Shown here piece by piece: positions 1-6,001 of a DNA stretch of 6,476 nucleotides. The position numbers and the translations under genes are program-made. The stretch is from assembly GCA_024689285.1 (NCBI GenBank), contig JAILDR010000179.1, positions 1 to 6,476 on the forward strand, written 5' to 3'. Within the stretch, counting starts at the first letter, position 1. Every line of letters starts with the position of its first letter. The DNA comes from Bacteroidales bacterium. GTDB taxonomy: Bacteria > Bacteroidota > Bacteroidia > Bacteroidales > F082. A model generated the notes under the pieces. It did no database searches. It was given only the letters and a program-made list of their open reading frames with translations, and was not told where the DNA came from.

Positions 1-40
1 GGCTCGTTGAGCCCCCAAAATTTTACCCCCTTGCGATAAA

Positions 41-178
41 ATGAAAAAGCTGACACGGATTGAGAAGTTCATGCAGTATTACAACACTGAACGGCACCAT
101 CAGGGCATTGACAACGAAATCCCGGAGCGCAAATACGAAAATAACAAATTATTAATCCGCACCCATGAAGCTGCTTGA
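41..178 (+). pseudogene. C-terminal remnant of an integrase-core (rve) transposase
   Basis: The frame encodes 45 residues ending at a TGA at 176-178. It contains the block Y-Y-N-T-E-R-H-H-Q-G-I-D-N-E-I-P, which matches the end of the DDE integrase core of IS3/IS481-type transposases (usual form YYNxxRPHQGIxNxxP). The catalytic acidic residues lie upstream in such proteins and are absent. An in-frame TGA at 8-10 closes the frame just ahead of the remnant, so it cannot be part of an intact transposase entering from the left. The apparent ATG at 41 is internal to the family alignment and unlikely to be a real start. Seen: the motif and the stop. Inferred: a decayed insertion sequence marking the left junction of the R-M operon. 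The exact IS family cannot be settled from this piece. Confidence 0.75.
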
Positions 179-204
179 TGTTTCACATTAATTCAATATA
201 TTTG
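175..204 (+). promoter_or_regulatory. Bacteroidetes-type promoter of the R-M operon
   Basis: TTG at 175-177 is separated by 19 bases from TATATTTG at 197-204, matching the Bacteroidetes sigma-ABfr consensus (-33 TTG or TTTG, -7 TAnnTTTG). Transcription would start near 210, giving a leader of about 25 bases before the ATG at 236. The -33 element overlaps the last codons of the transposase remnant, so the old insertion sequence may have contributed part of this promoter. Confidence 0.65.
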
Positions 205-235
205 CAGTCTCAAATATAACCCATCAAACGCAAAT

Positions 236-514
236 ATGAGCAATATCCAAGACATTCACGCATTTGCCGAGCGCATCTATGACATAGTTCAAGACTATGT
301 CGATGGCAACTATAATGCTGATGACGTTCTCGCCATCAGCAAGCGTTGTGGCAAGATTACTATGAAGGCCGATGCCAAAGAAGCCGTCAAAGTAGGCAAG
401 TCCACCCAGCTTTATCCGCTGAAGAATTTGCTTCGTACAGGCGACGACGGTAAGGTGGAGCCTGATAATGATAGGATTTCGGAGATTGCCAATAGTTGGG
501 TGTTTTTGGAGTAG
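236..514 (+). CDS. Small protein of unknown function, first gene of the R-M operon
   Basis: This is a 92-aa soluble protein that I do not recognise. The first 35 residues look helical and acidic (I-Y-D-I-V-Q-D-Y-V-D-G-N-Y-N-A-D-D-V), the middle is basic with several lysines, and the end is R-I-S-E-I-A-N-S-W-V-F-L-E. No signal peptide, membrane segment or clear helix-turn-helix is visible, so it does not look like a classical C (controller) protein. The ATG follows a well-placed promoter by about 30 bases. Its TAG at 512-514 lies only 7 bases before the ATG of the restriction endonuclease, so the two are almost certainly co-transcribed and probably translationally linked. From position alone it may be an accessory or regulatory subunit of the R-M system; that is inference. 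Confidence refers to the gene being real. Confidence 0.8.
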   Translation: MSNIQDIHAFAERIYDIVQDYVDGNYNADDVLAISKRCGKITMKADAKEAVKVGKSTQLYPLKNLLRTGDDGKVEPDNDRISEIANSWVFLE

Positions 515-521
515 TTTTATT

Positions 522-2063
522 ATGGCTGTTTCTGACGATAGAAAGTATACAAAAGCCTTCGTTCATACGCTTTTGGAAGGCATAAAGGGTAAGACGCTTG
601 GTGAGGTTGATAAATCTCACCAATTTGCACGTACTGAGAAAAGCGAAAAAATCACTGGCATAGCAGGCGATGTTATTGAGCAGTCGGTTTTCGGATATGA
701 ACGAGATAGTAAGCAGGAATGTGACATTGAGATAGATGGAGTCTTGACCGAATTGAAAACTACAGGCGTCAGAGTACCTAAATTAGATTTGGCTAAGGTG
801 AAAGGGAAAGTTGGTGACGCTTATAATGTTTATCTTGGTGCAAAAGAAGGTATAAGTATTACAGGTGTTACATTTGAACCCACTATTCAAACAGATTTTA
901 GCACCTCGCATTTCTGGGAGAAGTCGGAACATCTCCTGATTGTCTTTTATGAATACAAGTCATACGAAGCTGTTCCTGCCTCTGCATATGCCGACTTCCA
1001 AATTGTTGACTATTGTTATAATCAATTCTCTGATGATGAGCGCGCAAAATTACGTAATGACTGGGAGATAGTTCGTGACTATCTTCAGAATGTCTATGAT
1101 GAGTATGCGGATGTTGACGAAAGAAACCAACAACTTGTAGGATTCACACATGTCTTGCGTCCCAATCTGCTCTTGATTGAATTGGTGCCTGCATTTAAAA
1201 AGAAATCGACAGGCACATATCAAAAACCACGGTATCGTCTGAAACAGACATTTGTTGATTATATTGTCCGTGGACACTTTGATAAAAGCAGGGCTAAGAC
1301 AGAAATCTCGTTAAAGGAATCTTTCTCAAGCTTTGCCCAATTAGATGCCCGTTGTCATGCTATTTCTGCCAAATATAAAGGAAGAACTTTTGCGCAGTTA
1401 AAGCGAGAGTTGAAGGTTGAGACAGAGATTTCAAACAAAAGTTTTGGCGCGCAATGCGTGCTCAAAATGTTTGATGCCGATTGTAAAAGGTTAAACCAGA
1501 TTTCAGATTTCACAAAAGCCGGTATCCTAGCAAAGACAATTACCGTAACTCCAACTGGAAGCAGAACGGAAGATATGAAATTGAGACATATTGACTTTGA
1601 AGAATGGGCAGAGAAAGACCTTGACTTCCAAGATTCTGATGTCTATTCATATTTCTGTGAACATAGTTTCCTTTGCCCAGTTTTCTGTGAGCATGACAGT
1701 ACAGATTCCGCAAAAACCACTTTTGAAGGCTTCAAACGTTTTGCATTCGATGACGAGTTTATAGAAAATGAGGTAAAACGTATGTGGGATGACTCCCGCA
1801 GTTTGATTCATCACAGAACCTTAAAATGGGAGTATTTATACGACAAAGAGGGTAACAAGCGAAAGAACAATAGTGGGTCGTACATGGGCTCCCCTAATTT
1901 CCCCAAGAGTGCCGACTACAAAGTTTTCTTTAGAGGAGGTGCCGATGATTCACGAGACGAAGCCAAAACTGAAGAAGTAAACGGCATTAAAATGTTGCCG
2001 CAATTCTTTTGGTTAAAAGGTTCGTATATAGCAGACAAATTGAAAACAGTTGAATTTTTATAA
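522..2063 (+). CDS. Sau3AI/MutH-family type II restriction endonuclease (predicted GATC)
   Basis: The 513-aa product resembles Sau3AI (about 490 aa), a type II enzyme with an N-terminal MutH-like nuclease domain and a C-terminal MutH-like DNA-binding domain. The N-terminal domain carries the family signature: K43 to G46, then G49-D-V-I-E53 on the first helix (equivalent to MutH Glu56), then D72-G-V-L-T-E77-L-K79-T, the D-x4-E-x-K metal site equivalent to MutH Asp70, Glu77 and Lys79. The C-terminal half, about residues 250-513, shows no second catalytic motif, as in Sau3AI, where it acts allosterically. The frame is open from 468, but that start would overlap the upstream gene by 47 bases. ATG 522 lies 7 bases after that gene's stop and is preferred. 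The partner methyltransferase starts 2 bases after its stop. The predicted role is cleavage of unmodified GATC DNA in the cytoplasm. GATC specificity is inferred from family and from the absence of GATC in this window. The gene is AT-rich (one sampled line, 841-900, is 30% GC). Confidence 0.88.
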   Translation: MAVSDDRKYTKAFVHTLLEGIKGKTLGEVDKSHQFARTEKSEKITGIAGDVIEQSVFGYERDSKQECDIEIDGVLTELKTTGVRVPKLDLAKVKGKVGDAYNVYLGAKEGISITGVTFEPTIQTDFSTSHFWEKSEHLLIVFYEYKSYEAVPASAYADFQIVDYCYNQFSDDERAKLRNDWEIVRDYLQNVYDEYADVDERNQQLVGFTHVLRPNLLLIELVPAFKKKSTGTYQKPRYRLKQTFVDYIVRGHFDKSRAKTEISLKESFSSFAQLDARCHAISAKYKGRTFAQLKRELKVETEISNKSFGAQCVLKMFDADCKRLNQISDFTKAGILAKTITVTPTGSRTEDMKLRHIDFEEWAEKDLDFQDSDVYSYFCEHSFLCPVFCEHDSTDSAKTTFEGFKRFAFDDEFIENEVKRMWDDSRSLIHHRTLKWEYLYDKEGNKRKNNSGSYMGSPNFPKSADYKVFFRGGADDSRDEAKTEEVNGIKMLPQFFWLKGSYIADKLKTVEFL

Positions 2064-2065
2064 TA

Positions 2066-3793
2066 ATGCCTAAACATCATATAAAAGTAGTAGAGCTGTT
2101 TGCCGGTGTGGGAGGTTTCCGCATCGGTTTGGAAGGTGCGTCGGATGCGTACGATACCATTTGGAACAACCAATGGGAGCCATCGACATTGCATCAGGAT
2201 GCATCGTTGGTATATAAAGCGAGATTTGGATATAAGGGTCACGTAAACAGGGATATCAACCTTGTGAAGACCGAAGAGATTCCCGACCATGATTTACTGG
2301 TGGGAGGTTTCCCCTGTCAAGATTATTCGGTGGCTGCGACCTTGAGCCGTTCCGGCGGCATCGAAGGCAAGAAAGGTGTGCTCTGGTGGCAGATTTACCG
2401 CATTCTAGAAGAAAAAGGTGACGTGCGGCCAAAATACATCTTTTTCGAGAACGTTGACCGTTTGTTAAATTCACCAGCCACCCAGCGCGGACGCGATTTC
2501 GCCATAATCCTTGCTTCTTTGGCCGACCTCGGATATGCGGTCGAGTGGCGCATCATCAATGCTGCCGATTATGGAATGCCTCAACGAAGACGCAGAACAT
2601 ATATCGTCGGATACTTGAAGGACTCCGTTGTTGCCAACAAAATTGATAGAATGGAGGATTGGGTGGAATTCGACGGTGTAATGGCACAGGCGTTCCCGTT
2701 TAAGGTAAGCGAAGGGACGCCGTCAGAATTTGATATCAAAGGTACAATCCAAGAAGTTTCCGCCAACTTTAACAAAGGAGAGAAAGACAGCCCATTTGGG
2801 AATGCGGGCATCATGATTGACCGTCATGTGTATTCCGTCGACGCAATACCGGTCTATGATGGAACCAGTCAAATGTTGGGTGATATTCTTGTTGACGAGG
2901 ATTTTGTTCCAGAAGAATTCTTTATCTCTGAAGAGGAGTTGCCGAGATGGCAATACGAAAAGGGGGCGAAGAAGATAAATCGCGTCTCTAAAGAAGGCTT
3001 TGAATACGTTTTCTCCGAGGGTGGAATGGCCTTCCCCGACTATTTGGACAAACCGTCCCGCACCATGATAACTGGCGAGGGTGGTCCCTCGCCTTCTCGT
3101 TTCAAACATGTGGTGCAAACTCCATCAGGTCGCTACCGCCGCTTGATTCCACTGGAAATGGAACGCCTGAATATGTTCCCCGACAGCCATACCTATCATC
3201 CCGATGTGTCGGATGGTCGAAGGGCTTTCTTGATGGGTAATGCGTTGGTGTGCGGAATAATACAAGAAGTTGGCAGGTCTTTGTATCGCTTTATCTATGA
3301 CGAAGCCCCTGTGTCGACAAAACCTATACATATACAGCGAAATCCTCGTCCAGTATTGACTTTAGATTTGTTCTCCAACGAAGATAATGAGTTGGTTTAC
3401 AACAAGCCTAAAAAAACATATCAATTGGATAGCTCAAAGCGTTTACTTATTGGCCTTGTAAAAAAAGACAACGAAAACTATTTCCTCACAGATGAGCCCT
3501 CAAAACTTTATTACACAGGTAATGTCGAGACTTTTCCTTCCACAATTGCATTAAATAAGCTCTATTACTTTATGCCTCATATCAAAGGCAAAGGAGTACG
3601 GGACCTATATCTGATTAAAATTGTAAGAATTGGCAGTAAAACCGAGACACATCCCAATTTAGTTGATGAGAAAGCCCCTCGTTTGGTATTTGAGCTGGAA
3701 TATCTGGAGAGCCTCCCCGAATACAAGATGATTCACTTAAATTTTCAACAAGCATTTACGGATACTTTTTTGGGCAGAGTGCTGAATCGATAG
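2066..3793 (+). CDS. DNA (cytosine-5-)-methyltransferase of the R-M system, with C-terminal extension
   Basis: The 575-aa protein transfers a methyl group from S-adenosylmethionine to C5 of cytosine, presumably in GATC, protecting host DNA from the neighbouring endonuclease. The canonical motifs are in order: motif I F-A-G-V-G-G-F (12-18, SAM binding), motif IV G-G-F-P-C84-Q-D-Y-S (catalytic Cys84), motif VI E-N-V (128-130), motif VIII Q-R-R-R-R (173-177), motif IX around P-S-R-T-M-I (330-335) and motif X G-N-A-L-V (391-395). The target-recognition region would fall at roughly 185-328. About 160 further residues follow motif X, which most type II C5 methyltransferases lack (M.Sau3AI is near 410 aa). 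The ATG lies 2 bases after the endonuclease stop, so the genes are co-transcribed. The first two thirds are near 50-58% GC in sampled lines, while the tail is near 33%, suggesting a domain fusion. No intrinsic terminator is visible after the TAG. Confidence 0.95.
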   Translation: MPKHHIKVVELFAGVGGFRIGLEGASDAYDTIWNNQWEPSTLHQDASLVYKARFGYKGHVNRDINLVKTEEIPDHDLLVGGFPCQDYSVAATLSRSGGIEGKKGVLWWQIYRILEEKGDVRPKYIFFENVDRLLNSPATQRGRDFAIILASLADLGYAVEWRIINAADYGMPQRRRRTYIVGYLKDSVVANKIDRMEDWVEFDGVMAQAFPFKVSEGTPSEFDIKGTIQEVSANFNKGEKDSPFGNAGIMIDRHVYSVDAIPVYDGTSQMLGDILVDEDFVPEEFFISEEELPRWQYEKGAKKINRVSKEGFEYVFSEGGMAFPDYLDKPSRTMITGEGGPSPSRFKHVVQTPSGRYRRLIPLEMERLNMFPDSHTYHPDVSDGRRAFLMGNALVCGIIQEVGRSLYRFIYDEAPVSTKPIHIQRNPRPVLTLDLFSNEDNELVYNKPKKTYQLDSSKRLLIGLVKKDNENYFLTDEPSKLYYTGNVETFPSTIALNKLYYFMPHIKGKGVRDLYLIKIVRIGSKTETHPNLVDEKAPRLVFELEYLESLPEYKMIHLNFQQAFTDTFLGRVLNR

Positions 3794-3822
3794 GTTATAA
3801 GTGCTTCATAAAGTGCCTTACA

Positions 3823-3836
3823 ACAATTTCAATTGT
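3823..3836. repeat. Short inverted repeat at the right R-M junction
   Basis: ACAATT-TC-AATTGT is a perfect 6-base inverted repeat with a 2-base centre, in the gap between the methyltransferase stop and the truncated Schlafen-type gene. An imperfect direct repeat, AAGTGCTTCAT / AAAGTGCCTTA, lies just upstream at about 3800-3820. No T-run follows, so it is not an intrinsic terminator. It may be a junction scar or a recombination site, but its function is unknown. Confidence 0.35.
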
Positions 3837-3849
3837 CCAGGACTGGAGT

Positions 3850-4269
3850 TTGGGTGAGTTCCTGAAAGAGTTGGACCTCACCGAAGGCCGTGCAACAGGT
3901 ATCCCCACCATACAGGACGAGCTGAAGAGCAACGGCTCACCCAAGGCGACCATCGAGACGGATGAGGAACGGACTTACTTCTTGATTGATATTCCTTGCC
4001 ATCCTAGATTTGTCAAAGATAGGGTTGTTTTGAACAAGGATTTCATAAAAGACTACATAAAAGAACATCGCTCACAAGTGTCTGAACGTCAGGAAAGAAT
4101 ACTGCTGATGATAGTCGACGACGAGACCCTTACTTCACAAAAGATTGCACAAAAGACCAAGGTGTCGCAACGCACGATAATGAACGACTTAACCAAGTTG
4201 CAGGCTTTAGGGATTCTCGCTCGTGAAGGTGGACGAAAAGACGGCACTTGGGTGATAGTGGCACAATAA
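3850..4269 (+). pseudogene. 5'-truncated AlbA/Schlafen-type (COG2865, 'RecG-like') regulator
   Basis: The frame keeps about 139 residues of a protein family normally of 400-550 aa that starts with an AlbA_2/Schlafen domain. The first recognisable block is G-E-F-L-K-E-L-D-L-T-E-G-R-A-T-G-I-P, the conserved helix and GxGIP turn near the end of the AAA_4/'ATP-dependent DNA helicase RecG-related' region. It is followed by a strand ending F-L-I-D-I-P and a winged helix-turn-helix at about residues 79-139 (L-T-S-Q-K-I-A-Q-K-T-K-V-S-Q-R-T-I-M-N-D-L). Residues immediately before G-E-F-L do not resemble the family, so the break lies within a few codons of 3850. The only start available there is TTG and no ATG occurs until well into the HTH, so expression is doubtful. 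Stop TAA is at 4267-4269. Alternative: a short, still expressed HTH protein. Confidence 0.8.
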
Positions 4270-4271
4270 TA

Positions 4272-4307
4272 GTTGTCAACACATCTTGGATTGTTGATAA
4301 CTTTTTT
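4272..4307 (+). terminator. Intrinsic terminator of the Schlafen-type remnant
   Basis: GTTGTCAAC (4272-4280) pairs with GTTGATAAC (4293-4301) over 9 bases with one G-U pair and a 12-base loop, followed by six T residues (4302-4307). It begins 2 bases after the TAA of the truncated gene. The stem is AT-rich and of moderate strength. Its place also argues that the next gene does not start as far upstream as 4248. Confidence 0.65.
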
Positions 4308-4333
4308 CCAACCATATCATCCCCTGTAAGGAA

Positions 4334-4348
4334 AAAATACTGTATTTT
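4334..4348. repeat. Palindrome upstream of the 127-aa gene
   Basis: AAAATAC-T-GTATTTT is a perfect 7-base inverted repeat around a single T. It lies in the 160-base gap between the terminator at 4307 and the next start at 4467, where no consensus TAnnTTTG promoter was found. It could be an operator for the downstream gene, but nothing else supports this. Confidence 0.35.
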
Positions 4349-4466
4349 AGCGAAACACACTTTACCATATACTTTATCTCTTAACTTGTTGATTACCTTG
4401 ACGAAAGGATTTTTCGATTCAAGAGAAGAGAGGTGTGTGGTGGTGCCCAATTGGTATAACCCTTAT

Positions 4467-4850
4467 ATGACGCAACTGATGGACAGGACAACAACCCATA
4501 CCAAGATTCCGGAACCCCCTTCATGGGAAGCTGCTATCCCTATAGCCTATATCGAACAGCAGCTGATGGAATTTCCAATTGATAAGGCTTGGGAGATTTT
4601 CCAAACCCTGAACGAACTGCTGGAGGATAATGAGATATGGAGAGAACACGACAGAAGCATCAGAAGTCAATTGAAAGAAAGAATGATGCAGAAGGAAGTG
4701 AGTCAAAGCCGAGCAACGACCTTGCTGGAACGGGCTGCCAACCGTCCAACGGCCTACTACGCATCCGGTTCAACGCACAACGACTACAGCCGTCATCTGA
4801 ATATGGGTGAAAACATAATTCCAGTACCAACAAAGCAAGAACTCGCTTAA
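4467..4850 (+). CDS. Hypothetical protein with C-terminal G-x-x-H-N-D motif
   Basis: The product is 127 aa and I do not recognise its family. The N-terminal part contains P-S-W-E-A-A-I-P-I-A-Y-I-E-Q-Q-L (18-33), and residues 25-90 read as strongly helical and charged (F-P-I-D-K-A-W-E-I-F, then a K/R/E-rich stretch to about 90). The end is different: Y-Y-A-S-G101-S-T-H104-N-D106-Y-S-R-H-L, a low-hydrophobicity tail. There is no signal peptide or membrane segment. The frame is open from 4248, but that start would read through the preceding gene's end and its terminator, and the intervening translation looks non-coding, so ATG 4467 was chosen; a second ATG at 4479 is possible. The stop at 4848-4850 lies just before the promoter of the XRE gene, which is therefore transcribed separately. 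The tail motif recurs in the 189-aa protein downstream. Confidence 0.7.
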   Translation: MTQLMDRTTTHTKIPEPPSWEAAIPIAYIEQQLMEFPIDKAWEIFQTLNELLEDNEIWREHDRSIRSQLKERMMQKEVSQSRATTLLERAANRPTAYYASGSTHNDYSRHLNMGENIIPVPTKQELA

Positions 4851-4865
4851 TTTTTAAGTTAATTG

Positions 4866-4896
4866 TTTGGTGGTTTCAAAAAAAGTTGTATTTTTG
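4866..4896 (+). promoter_or_regulatory. Bacteroidetes consensus promoter of the XRE operon
   Basis: TTTG at 4866-4869, a 19-base spacer, and TATTTTTG at 4889-4896 match TTTG-N19-TAnnTTTG exactly. Transcription would begin near 4903-4904, about 22 bases before the ATG at 4926. It is the best promoter in the window. Confidence 0.8.
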
Positions 4897-4903
4897 CGCC
4901 AGA

Positions 4904-4917
4904 TAACTTAAAAGTTA
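4904..4917. promoter_or_regulatory. Probable operator of the XRE regulator
   Basis: TAACTT-AA-AAGTTA is a perfect 6-base inverted repeat placed on the predicted transcription start. A third copy of the half-site, AAGTTA, lies at 4856-4861, just upstream of the -33 box, so the half-sites bracket the promoter. This layout is typical of autorepression by a small HTH protein, which is what the first gene encodes. That link is inference from position and symmetry. Confidence 0.55.
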
Positions 4918-4925
4918 AGAGCGGT

Positions 4926-5255
4926 ATGAGGCAAGGTATGAAGAGAAGTAGTGTTTTAGAGGAGAGACGTAAACGGGTGAATCCGGAAGTCCGTAAGTCT
5001 GTTGCATTGTCTTTCCGCATCGTTGACAGAATTCATGAAATCCTGGAGCAGAAAGGCCTGAAGCAGAAAGACCTCGCTTTGAGGTTGGGCAAAAGTGAGG
5101 CTGAAATCAGCAAGTGGATGCGTGGTACTCACAATTTCACGATAGACACTTTGGTCGCTATCGAAAATGCCTTGGATGCCCCTATTATTGAGGTTTGTTA
5201 CTCACAGGTCTATCCTGACTATGAGCCTGAGCCGACGTTAGCCGCCGAGTCATAG
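4926..5255 (+). CDS. XRE-family helix-turn-helix regulator (antitoxin-like)
   Basis: The product is 109 aa, a small soluble DNA-binding protein. An N-terminal basic arm (E-E-R-R-K-R-V, 12-18) precedes a lambda-repressor-type five-helix HTH at about residues 31-85. The HTH core is G44-L-K-Q-K-D-L-A-L-R-L-G, turn, K56-S-E-A-E-I-S-K-W-M-R-G-T-H, and then F-T-I-D-T-L-V-A-I-E-N-A-L. The size and layout match HTH_3 antitoxins of the HigA type and stand-alone XRE repressors in Bacteroidales. ATG 4926 fits the promoter with a 22-base leader. ATG 4938, giving 105 aa and the N-terminus M-K-R-S-S, is equally plausible. The gene is followed after 34 bases by the 189-aa gene with no terminator between, so they form one operon. 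No RelE/HigB-like toxin is visible nearby, so calling it an antitoxin is only a suggestion. Its likely target is its own promoter. Confidence 0.88.
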   Translation: MRQGMKRSSVLEERRKRVNPEVRKSVALSFRIVDRIHEILEQKGLKQKDLALRLGKSEAEISKWMRGTHNFTIDTLVAIENALDAPIIEVCYSQVYPDYEPEPTLAAES

Positions 5256-5289
5256 ACGAAACAAACACATTGACAATGCTATAGAGTAA

Positions 5290-5859
5290 ATGAGCGAAAC
5301 CTATATCTACGAAGAAGGAGCCGTCCACAACGACCACAAGAAGGTGCTCCACATCGGCACCGTCGGCAGCAACGACATTGGAAAGCTGATTGGTGTTTTT
5401 TTCGCTGACGAAGCCGAGGACGTGTACATCGAGGAGCAAGACCCTCCCGAGCAAGTTGAAAACAAGACGGAAACACCCGATGATACTCCGCAAGAGTTGA
5501 ACTATTTCGCCCCTCAGAAAAACCTCTCCGTGTTTCTTTGTCAAGACTGGTTCGACGAGGTTTCCTCGAATAAGAAGAAATACACCCAGAAATGGCGGGA
5601 GGCTTTGATGGAGGCTTTGCTTGCATCTGACTACAAAGACGGAATTGCCAAGGATTGGCTTCAGGAAGGGAAACGTTCGCAAATGAAATGCGCTATTGTC
5701 GGTATCTTGATTGATGCGAAGGTACTCAAGGGCAGCTATAGGTCGGTAGCTGCCAAGTTGGGAGTGGATGATTTGAAACCAGCATCCCTGGCCCGTTACA
5801 TGAGCAAAGCCCAAAACCAGCCGTATTACGAGTGGTTAAAGGCGTTTGTGGAGAGCTGA
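5290..5859 (+). CDS. Hypothetical protein with N-terminal G-x-x-H-N-D motif, co-transcribed with the XRE gene
   Basis: The product is 189 aa and I do not recognise a named family, though the N-terminal pattern resembles that of other Bacteroidales accessory hypotheticals as I recall them. Three parts can be seen. Residues 1-40 have Y-E-E-G10-A-V-H13-N-D15-H-K-K and a short hydrophobic stretch I-G-K-L-I-G-V-F-F. Residues 40-72 form an acidic, proline-containing linker (about a third D or E). Residues 73-189 are a globular part with W-F-D-E, K-W-R-E-A-L-M-E-A-L-L and, near the end, Y150-R-S-V-A-A-K-L-G-V, which reads like an HTH-type helix pair. There is no signal peptide. It follows the XRE gene by 34 bases and ends 22 bases before a strong terminator, so it is the last gene of that operon. 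Function is unknown; a partner or effector controlled by the XRE protein is a reasonable guess. Confidence 0.82.
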   Translation: MSETYIYEEGAVHNDHKKVLHIGTVGSNDIGKLIGVFFADEAEDVYIEEQDPPEQVENKTETPDDTPQELNYFAPQKNLSVFLCQDWFDEVSSNKKKYTQKWREALMEALLASDYKDGIAKDWLQEGKRSQMKCAIVGILIDAKVLKGSYRSVAAKLGVDDLKPASLARYMSKAQNQPYYEWLKAFVES

Positions 5860-5881
5860 AAAGCTGTGTTTTGCGATTGAG

Positions 5882-5925
5882 TCGTGCGATTGGGCATAAT
5901 TCCTAATCGCACGAAATTTTTTTTT
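5882..5925 (+). terminator. Strong intrinsic terminator of the XRE operon
   Basis: TCGTGCGATTGGG (5882-5894) pairs with CCTAATCGCACGA (5902-5914) in a 13-base stem with one G-U pair and a 7-base loop. It is followed by nine T residues (5917-5925) and, after GA, eight more (5928-5935). It starts 22 bases after the stop of the 189-aa gene. Confidence 0.92.
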
Positions 5926-5961
5926 GATTTTTTTTGTCCTTATATCACAAAGAGTTAGTAT

Positions 5962-5995
5962 GCCTCGGTTGTGCGATTGACCGAGGCTTCTTTTT
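5962..5995 (+). terminator. Second terminator hairpin
   Basis: GCCTCGGT (5962-5969) and ACCGAGGC (5980-5987) form a perfect 8-base stem, followed by TTCTTTTT (5988-5995) and more T residues. The 10-base loop TGTGCGATTG can pair with the 3' arm of the preceding terminator (AATCGCAC). No gene lies between the two hairpins, so this is either a back-up terminator or the end of an unseen short transcript. Confidence 0.75.
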
Positions 5996-6001
5996 GTGTG
6001 T

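Noticed and set aside
1..13. GGCTC-GTT-GAGCC mini-hairpin at the left edge.
   Set aside because: A 5-base stem at a truncated edge next to an in-frame stop is too short to assign as an IS end or terminator.
468..521. Upstream in-frame start for the endonuclease (531 aa).
   Set aside because: It overlaps the end of the 92-aa gene by 47 bases, and the extra 18 residues do not look like a protein N-terminus. ATG 522 sits naturally 7 bases after the preceding stop.
2004..2011. TTCTTTTG as an internal -7 element for the methyltransferase.
   Set aside because: It lacks the TA of the consensus and no TTG or TTTG occurs 19-21 bases upstream, so it is too weak to list as a promoter.
4248..4466. N-terminal extension of the 127-aa protein to 200 aa.
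   Set aside because: It would overlap the Schlafen-type remnant and read through its terminator hairpin at 4272-4307, and the added residues look like translated non-coding DNA.
4467..5255. Classical HigBA or RelBE toxin-antitoxin pair.
   Set aside because: The XRE protein is antitoxin-like, but the 127-aa neighbour shows no RelE/HigB fold pattern, is separately transcribed, and lies ahead of a full promoter for the XRE gene.
5185..5814. Long minus-strand frame (209 aa) opposite the XRE and 189-aa genes.
   Set aside because: It is a shadow of well-supported + strand genes. It has no recognisable domain or promoter, and crosses a gene boundary.
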